In this document: positions 44,834 through 53,868 of the stretch, in pieces
Layout of the letters: each line of letters opens with the position of its first letter
Numbering within the stretch: position 1 is the stretch's first letter
Assembly (NCBI GenBank): GCA_003242085.1
Contig: QBML01000032.1
Coordinates: forward strand, 1-61,798
DNA: 61,798 nucleotides
Reading direction: 5' to 3'
Source of the DNA: Pseudanabaena frigida
GTDB lineage: Bacteria > Cyanobacteriota > Cyanobacteriia > Pseudanabaenales > Pseudanabaenaceae
Notes under the pieces: model-generated
Told to the model about the DNA's origin: nothing
Databases searched by the model: none
The model's input: the letters and a program-made list of their open reading frames with translations, nothing else
Position numbers and translations under genes: made by a program

Positions 44834-45868
44834 ATGAGTCAGGCAGGATTTGGCGATTCATCACCACAAGAGAGCATTAATCCACCGTTCCCAGAACCGC
44901 AATCCCAGTCTCAGAGTGTATCTTCAAATGTTGTTGGAGAGTCAAATACACTCTTGAATGTCTTGCCCAGACAAGTATTAGAGCAAGAACTACAGTTTTG
45001 TAATGAGCGCAGTCAACAAGCTCAAGTATTGTTACGTCAAGCGCAGGAGCAGTTACAGCTCTCTCAGTTAGTCATCCAACGCCAAGAGACTTTAACGCAA
45101 ACTCTGCAGTCTCGGATCGACCAACTAGAACGCGAGTTGCAGGATGTCCATACCAATTGTGACGAATTGCGCGATCGCCTTAAGCGCCAACAACATCACA
45201 CATCACAATTAAAAGCCGCCCTCGAACGTTGCCTCGATACATCGACACCTGCGCCCAAGGATATGGCAATTTCGGCGCTGGAGTCTTGGTCAGTTGCTAA
45301 GCTTGCAGATGAAAAAATTTCTCCAGTTGAAACGATCGCCGACTCACCTCTCCAAAATGTTGTCAAGATCGTGCCTGCACCGCAGCCAATTGATTTACCT
45401 GAGGCTCATGAGACAGAAAATTTCAGAGATGAAATTCAGCAACCTGAAGCAATAGACGAGCCTATCCAACTGTCGATTCCTGCTAGGACTCAGCCGATTT
45501 CACCGTTGATAGTTCGTCCTCACCGAGCTTCTCAAGGTTCTCCAATTTCACCAAATCTTAATAAGGTGCAACAAACTGCGATCTCTGCGACCAACAGTCA
45601 ACTAGAAAATGACGCAAACAATCCTAGTTTGGCTGGCTCGGATGAATCTCAAACCTCTTCAAATTCAGCAGTAAAGAGTTCAGCGATGGTTTCTACTGTC
45701 GCAGCACCTAAGTTCATTCAGGCTTTGTACGGTAATACCAATAGTAGCTCTAACGAGGAACGAGAAGAACCCGCTCAATTAGCGATCGCTAATTCTAGTC
45801 CTCGTAAAGCTGTTACCTCTCTTGCTGCTGTTCAACTTCCGCAGTTTCCACCGTTACCGCGCCGATGA
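44834..45868 (+). CDS. Coiled-coil protein of unknown function, coupled to ruvA
   Basis: The 344-residue protein has a disordered Ser/Gln-rich start, a long coiled coil (about 50-135, with EQELQFCNERSQQAQVLL and QSRIDQLERELQDVHTNC) and a disordered Ser/Pro/Ala-rich second half. It ends in AVQLPQFPPLPRR. No enzymatic motif is seen. Proteins of this build directly upstream of ruvA are seen in other cyanobacteria. Its stop overlaps the ruvA start (ATGA), so translation is coupled; a role near DNA repair is only inferred. Confidence 0.65.
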   Translation: MSQAGFGDSSPQESINPPFPEPQSQSQSVSSNVVGESNTLLNVLPRQVLEQELQFCNERSQQAQVLLRQAQEQLQLSQLVIQRQETLTQTLQSRIDQLERELQDVHTNCDELRDRLKRQQHHTSQLKAALERCLDTSTPAPKDMAISALESWSVAKLADEKISPVETIADSPLQNVVKIVPAPQPIDLPEAHETENFRDEIQQPEAIDEPIQLSIPARTQPISPLIVRPHRASQGSPISPNLNKVQQTAISATNSQLENDANNPSLAGSDESQTSSNSAVKSSAMVSTVAAPKFIQALYGNTNSSSNEEREEPAQLAIANSSPRKAVTSLAAVQLPQFPPLPRR

Positions 45869-46509
45869 TTGGTTATCTGCGTGGTGCGATCGCAGCTTGC
45901 AAAGCTGCCGACAGCTCTCGAAAAAATACACCTACTTATTGGCTGACCCTTGACGTACAGGGGATTGGTTACGATATTCAAATTACGGCAAGTACCGCCA
46001 ATAAGTTACCACTCGTCGGTCAAGAGACACAGATTTATACGCATTTAATTGTCCGCGAAGATCAAATGGTTTTATTTGGTTTTCCTACTTTGGCGGAGCG
46101 CGAACTATTTCGGCAATTAATTAGTGTTTCAGGTATTGGGACTCAGGTAGGCTTAGCTCTCTTAAATAGTTTAGGCATTCAAGACTTAGTTAAAGCGATC
46201 GTCTCAGGTAATACCAGAGTATTGAGCTTAACCCCTGGAGTAGGAACAAAAACGGCGGAAAGGCTTGCTTTAGAATTGAAGACTAAACTGGCAGATGGCA
46301 GATTGGCTCAGGTTGGCGCAACTCGTTCTGTTGGCAGTATGGTCAGTGTCGCTGTGCAAGAAGAATTGGAAATGACTTTGCTAGCACTTGGTTACACACC
46401 AGCAGAAATTAGCAATGCCCTAAATGCGATTGCCAGTTTACCAATTCTCACAAAAACTCAAGATATCGAAGCATGGATTAAAGAGGCGATCGCTTGGCTA
46501 TCTAGATAA
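45865..46509 (+). CDS. ruvA: Holliday junction branch migration protein RuvA
   Basis: The 214-residue protein has the N-terminal OB fold (MIGYLRGAI..., YWLTLDVQGIGYDIQI), two helix-hairpin-helix motifs (RQLISVSGIGTQVGLALL and LTPGVGTKTAERLALEL) and the C-terminal RuvB-binding domain (VAVQEELEMTLLALGYTPAE). It binds four-way junctions and loads RuvB for branch migration in recombinational repair. The cyanobacterial OB fold has an insertion (KAADSSRKNTPT) between the first strands. Coupled to the upstream coiled-coil gene. Confidence 0.96.
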   Translation: MIGYLRGAIAACKAADSSRKNTPTYWLTLDVQGIGYDIQITASTANKLPLVGQETQIYTHLIVREDQMVLFGFPTLAERELFRQLISVSGIGTQVGLALLNSLGIQDLVKAIVSGNTRVLSLTPGVGTKTAERLALELKTKLADGRLAQVGATRSVGSMVSVAVQEELEMTLLALGYTPAEISNALNAIASLPILTKTQDIEAWIKEAIAWLSR

Positions 46510-46572
46510 CCTAGAGGCTACTTCTCATTTTTGTTAAAATAATATAGCCAAGCGGTGAGCAAGAATATCATC

Positions 46573-47178
46573 ATGCAAGCACCTGTAATTGAAACAGAAA
46601 TCGAACAAGAAATCGAACCACAAATACATCTCTGGACGGTCGCTGATTATCACCAAATGATTGAAGCAGGAGTTTTGGATGAGGACGATCGCGTAGAACT
46701 GTTAGAGGGAAAAATTGTTTGTATGAGTCCTCAAAGACCATTTCATGCTGCAAGTGTGCAACGTAGTAGTAGATTACTGTTTAAATTGTTAAGCGATCGC
46801 GCCGAAATTCGCGTACAGTTACCGATCGTTTTAGGAAATGATTCGGAACCAGAGCCAGATATTGCCGTTGTGCGCCTTGATGCTAATGAATATTCCTTTA
46901 GACATCCTGAAACTGCTGATATTTACCTCTTGATAGAAGTCGCTGATTCAACCATTAATAAAGATCGCAAGCAAAAAGCGCGTATTTATGGCAAAAATCA
47001 CGTTTTAGAATATTGGATTCTCGATCTACAAAAGCGACAAGTGTATATTTTTCGTCAGCCAGAGGAAGGTACTTATCGTGAAGAATTGATTTTGAATAGT
47101 ACTGATAGTGTTGCTCTACAGGCTTTTCCTAATGTGGCGATCGCTTTAGAGGCAATGTTTCCAATCGTCCAGATCTAA
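46573..47178 (+). CDS. Uma2 family endonuclease-like protein (DUF820)
   Basis: The ATG at 46573 gives 201 residues; a GTG six codons earlier is possible. Family features are LWTVADYHQMIEAGVLDED, DRVELLEGKIVCMSPQRPFH, EPEPDIAVVRLDANEYSF, DIYLLIEVADSTINKDRKQK and VLEYWILDLQKRQVYIFRQP. All usual acidic residues are present, so it looks intact. It is a typical member of the large cyanobacterial Uma2 group and the best-conserved one of the four in this window. Confidence 0.9.
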   Translation: MQAPVIETEIEQEIEPQIHLWTVADYHQMIEAGVLDEDDRVELLEGKIVCMSPQRPFHAASVQRSSRLLFKLLSDRAEIRVQLPIVLGNDSEPEPDIAVVRLDANEYSFRHPETADIYLLIEVADSTINKDRKQKARIYGKNHVLEYWILDLQKRQVYIFRQPEEGTYREELILNSTDSVALQAFPNVAIALEAMFPIVQI

Positions 47179-47281
47179 ATGCTATTTTTTCAATGCGACA
47201 ACTTAAAATATTGAACATAGATTAAAGAGGTGATCGCACTTTTGCAAAGTGTTAGATAGCGATGCCACTGCACAGAATAAT

Positions 47282-48124
47282 TTATTTGTTCGTGAGCCAA
47301 ATCTGTTGCTTGGGTATTTGTATCGTTATACCGTGTGCAAGTTCAACTTTTTCAGGAATCTCACGCCATTCAGACTCGTTCACAAAATCGTTTTTCATCC
47401 AACGACTTAGATCTTTCATGTCCCTAAGTCTCAGCAAATTTTGATTATTATTAGCAAACCATTGGGCATCCGCAGTAAAAGATGTATTTGTTACAATCAT
47501 ACCCATATGAAATGGTGACACTCGTGAAGTAAGCACTCCATGAAAATCACGGACATCAGGAGAGCCTGTTTTACGGTTTGAGCGATGATGTTTCGCTTGA
47601 ATAGCTAACAAAAAAGGGAAAGCGCAGCCTCCATTTGGATAAGCAATAATGTCTACTCCTCCATCTTTACGGTAGACATCACCAACTAGCTGCACACTCA
47701 ATCCCATATTCTCAAGTCGATCAGCAACCAAGTATTGGAACTTATCAGGTGGTAATTGTTTTAGACGCTCTGTATCCTCAAGAAACCAAGCAAGAAGAGA
47801 GCTAGAAAACTCAATAAGTTCTACGGTATAAGGTTCAGCACTTCCCCATTTTTTCTTGGAAAGTTCTTCAACTTGATTCAGTAGATATAGCTGCATCGGA
47901 GCAGCCTTTTTGTAATAGGGATTATCAACTTCATGTACACCGAGCGATTCTAGTTCATTAGGTTTGAGGCGATACTCACCTATTGCTCGTGTTTTAGTTA
48001 TGTATTGATACTTATTTTGATTCTGACGCTGACAATTAGCACACAGATACATATCAAGAATTGGGTGCTTGCGAATTGTACCTTTGCCGCATTCATAGCA
48101 GGGAAATTTAGTCTTTGTCGCCAT
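47282..48124 (-). CDS. Zinc-ribbon plus Mrr-type restriction endonuclease
   Basis: The start at 48124 (MATKTKFPCYECG) gives 280 residues. The N-terminus has a zinc ribbon with two C-x2-C pairs (CYEC and CANC, about residues 9-31). The C-terminal half is a Mrr_cat PD-(D/E)XK domain: LPPDKFQYLVADRLENMG, then DGGVDIIAYPNG and FLLAIQAKHHRSNRKTG, with D and Q-x-K as probable catalytic residues. Mrr-type enzymes cut modified DNA or act on foreign DNA. No partner methylase is adjacent. A start nine codons earlier is less likely. Confidence 0.8.
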   Translation of the reverse strand: MATKTKFPCYECGKGTIRKHPILDMYLCANCQRQNQNKYQYITKTRAIGEYRLKPNELESLGVHEVDNPYYKKAAPMQLYLLNQVEELSKKKWGSAEPYTVELIEFSSSLLAWFLEDTERLKQLPPDKFQYLVADRLENMGLSVQLVGDVYRKDGGVDIIAYPNGGCAFPFLLAIQAKHHRSNRKTGSPDVRDFHGVLTSRVSPFHMGMIVTNTSFTADAQWFANNNQNLLRLRDMKDLSRWMKNDFVNESEWREIPEKVELAHGITIQIPKQQIWLTNK

Positions 48125-48147
48125 TGTTAAGAATTGATAGGCTAATG

Positions 48148-48240
48148 TCAATTTGTAATTGATTCTAAGAGATCGCCTAAATACAAAAAACTCATAGTCG
48201 CTTTACCAATTACATTGTTTATTGAAGTAAAACGACTCAT
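48148..48240 (-). pseudogene. Relic of a third signal peptidase I 3' end
   Basis: On the minus strand, INNVIGKATMSFLYLGDLLE resembles the LepB end ENVIGKATIRFFPFGDRLGA. At the DNA level the first 24 bases (AATGTAATTGGTAAAGCGAC...) differ from the intact gene at only a few positions. It lies just downstream of the first lepB in the same orientation and stops at a TGA (48148). A partial tandem duplication or the remnant of a third paralogue is the likely origin. Confidence 0.6.
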
Positions 48241-48308
48241 TTGTTTTAGCCCCACTCTAGCGATAACTTTTTCTGCGATCGCATACAGTTCTCTTGCTGT
48301 TTTAGATA

Positions 48309-48887
48309 TTACTTACTCGTTGTAATTGCACCTAAGCGATCGCCAAAAGGAAAGAACCTAATAGTCGCTTTACCGATGACATTCTCTTTTGGCAAAAATC
48401 CCCAAATGTGAGAATCATTACTGTGATTGCGATTGTCGCCCATCATCCAGTAGTGACCTTTGGGCACAACCACAGGACGCATCATATATTTAGGAGCTTC
48501 CGCAATATATGGCTCATCGAGTGCTTCGCCATTGCGATAGACTTTGCCGCCACGTACTGCAATGCGATCGCCTTCCACACCAATCAAGCGCTTGATATAT
48601 GCTTTGCTCGTATCCTCGATCGCAGGAGATTTGGGAGGATAGAAGATTAAAATATCGCCGCGTTGTGGTTCTTGCCAATGTTGGGAAATTTTATCAACGA
48701 GAATGCGATCGCCCACTTGCAAAGTTGGCTCCATTGAGCCAGAGGGAATAAATCGCGGTTCGACAATATAAGCTCTAAGAAAGAAAGCGATCGCAAGGGC
48801 AACAACAAAAATTCGAATCGTTTCTCCATGTTTTTGCCACCAAGGTTTGACTGGTACTTGCGGATCGAGCTTAGTTTCTGTAGTCAT
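48309..48887 (-). CDS. lepB: Signal peptidase I
   Basis: The 192-residue protein has one N-terminal membrane anchor (about 23-40, IRIFVVALAIAFFLRAY). Its catalytic Ser51 is in IPSGSMEPTL, and its general base Lys99 in AYIKRLIGVEGDRI. The C-terminal box YWMMGDNRNHSNDSHIWGF is complete. It removes signal peptides of exported proteins at the plasma or thylakoid membrane. It is preceded by a second lepB on the same strand with 69 bp between, and the two may be cotranscribed. Confidence 0.96.
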   Translation of the reverse strand: MTTETKLDPQVPVKPWWQKHGETIRIFVVALAIAFFLRAYIVEPRFIPSGSMEPTLQVGDRILVDKISQHWQEPQRGDILIFYPPKSPAIEDTSKAYIKRLIGVEGDRIAVRGGKVYRNGEALDEPYIAEAPKYMMRPVVVPKGHYWMMGDNRNHSNDSHIWGFLPKENVIGKATIRFFPFGDRLGAITTSK

Positions 48888-48956
48888 GAAATCTATATTT
48901 ATATAGTATTTATTTTGGCGAAATCTCTCACAGGAGAGGCTGGGGATGAAAGGCTA

Positions 48957-49664
48957 CTAGTTGTATTTCGGCACGCTTAAATTACCTGCACGATTGTCAA
49001 ATGGCCAGTAACGAAACATCGCGCGTCCGACTAGATTCTCCTCTGGCATGAATCCCCATGCATGAGAATCTAAGCTGTTATTGCGATTGTCGCCCATCAC
49101 CCAATATTTACCATTGGGTACGGTAAAAAATGGGAAGTCTTTGCCAGATTGGACATTGTCAGGACGGAAGCAATTGGGACAGAGCGCATCGTCTTGAGTT
49201 GGCAGAGTATAGTTTGGCGGCGCAGCAATGTATGGCTCATTTAAGGGGGCATCATTTACAAACACTTTGCCATCATGAATACTAATGCGATCGCCTGGCA
49301 AACCAATTACGCGCTTGATGTAAACCTTAGTTGCATCAGGAACAACGGGACTATTGGGCGGATTAAAAACAACAATTTCGCCGCGTTCTGGTTTGCGCCA
49401 ACGAAAAGAGATCTTGTCGATAATTAGACGATCGTCAATTAGTAAAGTTGGCTCCATTGAGCTAGAGGGGATAAAGCGCGGCTCAGCCACAAATATGCGT
49501 ACCCCAACCGCCAACAAGATTGCCACTGTGACAGTGGGCAAATTGTCAGCCAAGAAACTTTTGATTGAATTCTCTTTCTCAGGCACGGGTGGAGCATGCT
49601 TAGGATCGGTCGGGGGATTCGATGGTGAATTATTAGAGCGATCGCTTGAATTATCAGATGACAT
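48957..49664 (-). CDS. lepB: Signal peptidase I (second paralogue)
   Basis: The 235-residue protein has an extended polar N-terminus (about 1-40, Ser/Asn/Pro-rich), an anchor (about 43-60), the catalytic Ser69 in IPSSSMEPTL and Lys117 in VYIKRVIGLPGDRI. The box YWVMGDNRNNSLDSHAWGF is intact. Compared with the downstream copy it has an insertion of about 25 residues with two cysteines (DALCPNCFRPDNV) before the GDNR box. Tandem type I signal peptidases suggest division of labour between membranes or substrates, but this is inference. Confidence 0.95.
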   Translation of the reverse strand: MSSDNSSDRSNNSPSNPPTDPKHAPPVPEKENSIKSFLADNLPTVTVAILLAVGVRIFVAEPRFIPSSSMEPTLLIDDRLIIDKISFRWRKPERGEIVVFNPPNSPVVPDATKVYIKRVIGLPGDRISIHDGKVFVNDAPLNEPYIAAPPNYTLPTQDDALCPNCFRPDNVQSGKDFPFFTVPNGKYWVMGDNRNNSLDSHAWGFMPEENLVGRAMFRYWPFDNRAGNLSVPKYN

Positions 49665-49744
49665 AGAAATGCTCGCGGGATATGTACTTATCTTAAAGCC
49701 TGCTTACAGGATTTTAGGATATAGGGCACTAAGCGCTACATATC

Positions 49745-51571
49745 CTAACTCTTTATTGCACTGGGAACTTCGATCGTGCGATCGCCCGACAGGTTGAATT
49801 CTTGATGAATAAGTTTCAGAGCTTGTTCGGCTTGATTATCGTGAACCACACAGCTCACTTTAATTTCGGATGTAGCGATCATTTCAATATTAATGCCTGC
49901 ATCCGCAAGTGAGGTAAACATTCTTGCCGCGATCCCTGACTGATGAATCATTCCCGAACCAACAATGCTGACTTTACTTATGTTGCCATCACAGGATACT
50001 GCCCCATAGCCCAAAGTTTTCGCCACCTCCGAGAGTGCCGTTTCGGCTTTAGCCATGTCCGCGATCGCCACCGTAAAAGCAATTTCATTAACACCGCGAT
50101 CGGATTGTGACTGCACGATCGTATCCAAACTAATATTTTGCTCGGATAATTGATTGAGAATTTTTGCTGCCATTCCAGGGCGATCGGGAACTTGCTGAAC
50201 AGCGATTCGGGCGCGATTGCGATCTAAAGCGACACCACGTACAGAAGGAGTTTTGGTGATATCAACCAAGCCAGTAAAGGGTTGATGCAATTGCACTGGC
50301 ACATCAAATGCTTTTTGAATCGCTGCGATCGCCGCTTCACCATCAGAAGCCGCAATCACGCAACTAATTTTAATTTCGGAAGTCGAGATCATTTGAATAT
50401 TGATCCCTGATGCCGCTAGAGCCGAGAACATTTGGGCGGCAACACCAGGTCTACCGATCATACCTACGCCGATAATGCTGATTTTGGCAACATTGGCATC
50501 AACGGTGACTGAATTTGCACCAATTTCCAGACTACGGGTAACTACTTCGGCTAATTGCAATTGTGCTTGGGGGATCGTAAAGGCAATATCATTGACCCCT
50601 TCAGTTTCCTGAACTGCTTGGATAATCAAATCAACATTGATCCCTTGCTGAGCAAGAGGTTTAAATAATTGGGAGGCAATCCCAGGGCGATCGGGGACTT
50701 GCAAAAGGGCAATTTTGACTTGATCGTAATCAATCGAAACAGCTTCAACAAAGCGATTAACTTCCAATGCTTTGAGGTTGCCCGTGCCAACGCGCGGTGA
50801 CGTAATCACAGTACCAGCGTCATCGAGCCAGCTCGATCGCACGCACATCTTCACCCCAAAATTTCTGGCAATCTCGACCGATCGCGGATGCAAAACTTTT
50901 GCTCCTAAACTGGCAAGTTCTAGCATCTCATCGCAAGTAATTTCGGCAAGCATTTGCGCCTTGGGGACAATACGCGGATCGGTGGTCAAAATCCCAGGAA
51001 CATCGGTATAAATTTCACAAATATCAGCCTCAATCGCCGCCGCGATCGCTACAGCCGAGGTATCTGAACCGCCACGCCCCAACGTAGTGATTTCCGTGCT
51101 TGGTAAGCCTGTTTTCTCATCGATTGCTACGCCTTGAAACCCCGCAATCACTACGACTTTGCCAAGGGCAAGCGCTTCTTGAATTTGATTGGGTTCTACA
51201 TATAAAATTCTGGCACAGGTGTGATTTGGCTCTGTGACTACACGCACTTGGCTTCCACTCATGGCGATCGCAGGTTGACCTACTGCTTGCAATGCCATAC
51301 TGAGCACTGCGATCGTTACCTGTTCACCTGTTGCCAAGAGCAGATCCATTTCACGCTCTTTGGCGGCAATTTCCGCAAGGGTCAGATCCTGATTTGCTGA
51401 CACTGATGCAGCAAGGGCAACTAGACCATCAGTGGTTTTGCCCATCGCAGACACCACAACTACAACTTGATTGCCCTCATCTACTGTCCGTTTAATGCGA
51501 TCGCGTACTGCTTTAATGCGATCGGCATCGGCTACGGAAGAACCACCATATTTCTGAACTATTAACGCCAT
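49745..51571 (-). CDS. lysC: Aspartate kinase with four ACT domains
   Basis: The 608-residue protein has the amino acid kinase domain (1-245; start LIVQKYGGSSVADADRIKAV, TTLGRGGSDTSAVAIAA) and two pairs of ACT domains (about 265-420 and 435-595). The second pair repeats the first: QVPDRPGIASQLFKPLAQ and QVPDRPGMAAKILNQLSE; IQMISTSEIKISCVI and IEMIATSEIKVSCVV. Four ACT domains are typical of cyanobacterial aspartate kinases, which are feedback-inhibited by lysine and threonine. It makes aspartyl phosphate for Lys, Thr, Met and Ile synthesis. Confidence 0.97.
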   Translation of the reverse strand: MALIVQKYGGSSVADADRIKAVRDRIKRTVDEGNQVVVVVSAMGKTTDGLVALAASVSANQDLTLAEIAAKEREMDLLLATGEQVTIAVLSMALQAVGQPAIAMSGSQVRVVTEPNHTCARILYVEPNQIQEALALGKVVVIAGFQGVAIDEKTGLPSTEITTLGRGGSDTSAVAIAAAIEADICEIYTDVPGILTTDPRIVPKAQMLAEITCDEMLELASLGAKVLHPRSVEIARNFGVKMCVRSSWLDDAGTVITSPRVGTGNLKALEVNRFVEAVSIDYDQVKIALLQVPDRPGIASQLFKPLAQQGINVDLIIQAVQETEGVNDIAFTIPQAQLQLAEVVTRSLEIGANSVTVDANVAKISIIGVGMIGRPGVAAQMFSALAASGINIQMISTSEIKISCVIAASDGEAAIAAIQKAFDVPVQLHQPFTGLVDITKTPSVRGVALDRNRARIAVQQVPDRPGMAAKILNQLSEQNISLDTIVQSQSDRGVNEIAFTVAIADMAKAETALSEVAKTLGYGAVSCDGNISKVSIVGSGMIHQSGIAARMFTSLADAGINIEMIATSEIKVSCVVHDNQAEQALKLIHQEFNLSGDRTIEVPSAIKS

Positions 51572-52099
51572 TCGTTAGGAAAATTTTTATATTAAACCTG
51601 AGAGACTTTCTTGCGATGCTTTACTAAATGACGAATTTGAGTATTTGACGCAAAGCAATACAGCCTATCTATCATACATTCCATATAGCAATCACTATAA
51701 TTAAACCTAGGATCGAAACTTAAAACAGTTTGATTGAGTAAATCTCAGCAATTTACATTATAAAAACCGCTTTTTCGAAAGCCTGCCTTAGGCTAATTTT
51801 CAAAAAAGCTGTTTTGTTGTTGTCAGTGCTTATAACGCTGAAAACCACGAAATCGGTTTCATAATAAGAATTGCGGCAATCTCGTTTAAACAGTTTTTGG
51901 GTTTACTGAATTTGATGTCCTAGAGATTCACAGGGGGCAAAAAGTATCTTTGGCAATCTTTATATTTTAATAAAAGTTTTTTAAGATACATTGCGCTCTT
52001 CGTGATTGCCAAGTATTGTTAAGATTATCCGTAGTTTTGCTCTGATGCTATGATTGCCGAGTAAGGAGTGAACGTGTATTTAACAAGGAACTATCTTTT
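51572..52099. other. 528-bp gene-free region between divergent lysC and gpmI
   Basis: It contains an imperfect inverted repeat AAAACCGCTTTTTCGAAAGC...TTTTCAAAAAAGCTGTTTT (about 51765-51816) but no recognisable gene. The promoters of both genes must be here. No T-box or lysine riboswitch core was recognised upstream of lysC. GCAACAAGGAAC-type sequence (AACAAGGAACTATC) precedes the gpmI start as a weak Shine-Dalgarno. Confidence 0.45.
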
Positions 52100-53704
52100 A
52101 TGCAAACGGGGTCTGTTTCTCCACTGGTTCTGATCATTTTGGACGGCTGGGGATATAGAGAAGAAACCGAGGGCAATGCGATCGCCGCAGCAAATACTCC
52201 CGTCATAGATAGTCTGTGGAGTACTTACCCTAAAACTCTCCTCCAAGCCTCTGGTAAAGATGTTGGCTTGCCAAAAGGTCAGATGGGCAACTCAGAGGTT
52301 GGGCATCTGAATATTGGTGCAGGCCGTGTCGTCCCCCAAGAATTAGTTAGAATTTCTGATGCTGTAGATGATGGCTCTTTGCTGTCAAACCCTGCGCTAG
52401 TAGCAGTTTGTGAAAAAGTCAAGGCTAATAACGGCAAATTGCATCTGATTGGTCTTTGCTCTGATGGTGGTGTGCATTCACATATCGATCATTTGTTGGG
52501 ATTGGTAGATTTAGCCAAGCTACAAGATGTCCAAGATGTTTGTATCCATGCCATTACTGATGGTCGTGACACTTTGCCACAGTCAGGGATCAACTTTATT
52601 AAGTTGTTGCAAGCACATCTGACTAAAATTGGCACTGGACGGATCGTTACGATTAGCGGTCGCTACTTTGTCATGGATCGCGATAAGCGCTGGGATCGCG
52701 TCCAAAAAGCCTATGAAGTTTTGACAAATGACGAAATTACCACAGAGCTAACTTCGACTGTTGATGTACTTGAAGCCGCCTATAAAGAAAAAGTTACTGA
52801 TGAATTTTTGCCACCAACGCGAGTTGCTCATGGCGCGATCGCCGCGGGTGATGGCGTAATTTGCTTTAACTTCCGCCCCGATCGCTCTCGCGAGATCACC
52901 CAAGCACTCGTTGCTGAAAACTTTACAGGCTTCGAGCGCAAACTCATTAAGCCTCTTGCCTACGCCACATTTACGCAGTACGACAGTTCGCTTCCCGTGC
53001 CTGTTGCGTTCACTCCACAAAATTTGACAAATTTGCTAGGCCCAGTGGTAGCAAGTCATGGACTTAAACAATTACGTTTAGCCGAAACTGAAAAGTATGC
53101 CCATGTCACCTATTTCTTTGATGGTGGCTTAGAAGAAGCCAGTGAAGGTGACGATCGCTTGTTGGTCAACAGTCCGCGTGTCTCGACCTACGATCAACAA
53201 CCAGAGATGTCCGCGACTGAAGTGACAAGAGTTGCATCAGAAGCGATCGCCAAACGCATTTATTCGCTGATCGTCATTAACTATGCCAATCCTGACATGG
53301 TGGGACATACTGGCAACTTTGACGCTACAGTCACGGCACTAGAGCATGTCGATCGATGTTTGGGCAATTTGCTATCTAGTATTGCCAATGCTGGTGGTAC
53401 AGCTCTCATCACTGCCGATCATGGTAATGCTGAATATATGTGGGACGAGCATGGCAACCCTTGGACAGCCCACTCTAACAACCCAGTACCATTTATTTTG
53501 GTGGAAGGCGAAGGGCGCAAGATCTATGGACACGGTGCGGATGTCAAGCTCAAGCTATCTGGCGGTCGCTTGGCAGATATTGCACCCACGATTTTAGAAA
53601 TCCTGCAAATCCCTCAACCCGCAGAAATGACTGGAGTATCGCTACTCGAACCTGCTACCTATGAGGTGAAAACTCTTAAAACCCCAGTCAAAATTGGCAA
53701 ATAA
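52100..53704 (+). CDS. gpmI: 2,3-bisphosphoglycerate-independent phosphoglycerate mutase
   Basis: The 534-residue protein is full length. Its alkaline-phosphatase-superfamily phosphatase domain is split by the transferase domain. Motifs are LVLIILDGWGYREETEGN (metal), GNSEVGHLNIGAGRVV (the Ser nucleophile), HAITDGRDTLP, FNFRPDRSREI, NYANPDMVGHTG and ALITADHGNAEYM. It interconverts 3- and 2-phosphoglycerate with Mn2+ in glycolysis and lower carbon flow. The C-terminal 25 residues beyond the domain are a short extension. Confidence 0.97.
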   Translation: MQTGSVSPLVLIILDGWGYREETEGNAIAAANTPVIDSLWSTYPKTLLQASGKDVGLPKGQMGNSEVGHLNIGAGRVVPQELVRISDAVDDGSLLSNPALVAVCEKVKANNGKLHLIGLCSDGGVHSHIDHLLGLVDLAKLQDVQDVCIHAITDGRDTLPQSGINFIKLLQAHLTKIGTGRIVTISGRYFVMDRDKRWDRVQKAYEVLTNDEITTELTSTVDVLEAAYKEKVTDEFLPPTRVAHGAIAAGDGVICFNFRPDRSREITQALVAENFTGFERKLIKPLAYATFTQYDSSLPVPVAFTPQNLTNLLGPVVASHGLKQLRLAETEKYAHVTYFFDGGLEEASEGDDRLLVNSPRVSTYDQQPEMSATEVTRVASEAIAKRIYSLIVINYANPDMVGHTGNFDATVTALEHVDRCLGNLLSSIANAGGTALITADHGNAEYMWDEHGNPWTAHSNNPVPFILVEGEGRKIYGHGADVKLKLSGGRLADIAPTILEILQIPQPAEMTGVSLLEPATYEVKTLKTPVKIGK

Positions 53705-53807
53705 GATCGCATGGGAGGCAGTGCTATGTTGGCGCTTTATGTCGAATCCCCATTTTGATTGTCCTTAAGGCGATGTCTTCTATACATCCATTTTTGTTTT
53801 CAAGATG

Positions 53808-53855
53808 CAAAATATAGATGGCGGTAAGCAATGCTTACCGCCATCTATATTTTTG
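53808..53855. terminator. Hairpin between gpmI and dienelactone hydrolase gene
   Basis: CAAAATATAGATGGCGGTAA plus GC pairs perfectly (22 bp) around AAT. It lies about 100 bp after gpmI and 13 bp before the next ATG, so the same structure may influence the leader of the following gene. Confidence 0.75.
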
Positions 53856-53868
53856 AGAGATAACTTGA

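Noticed and set aside
51572-52099. Possible lysine riboswitch or T-box upstream of lysC
   Set aside because: No conserved core or anti-terminator pair could be recognised by eye.
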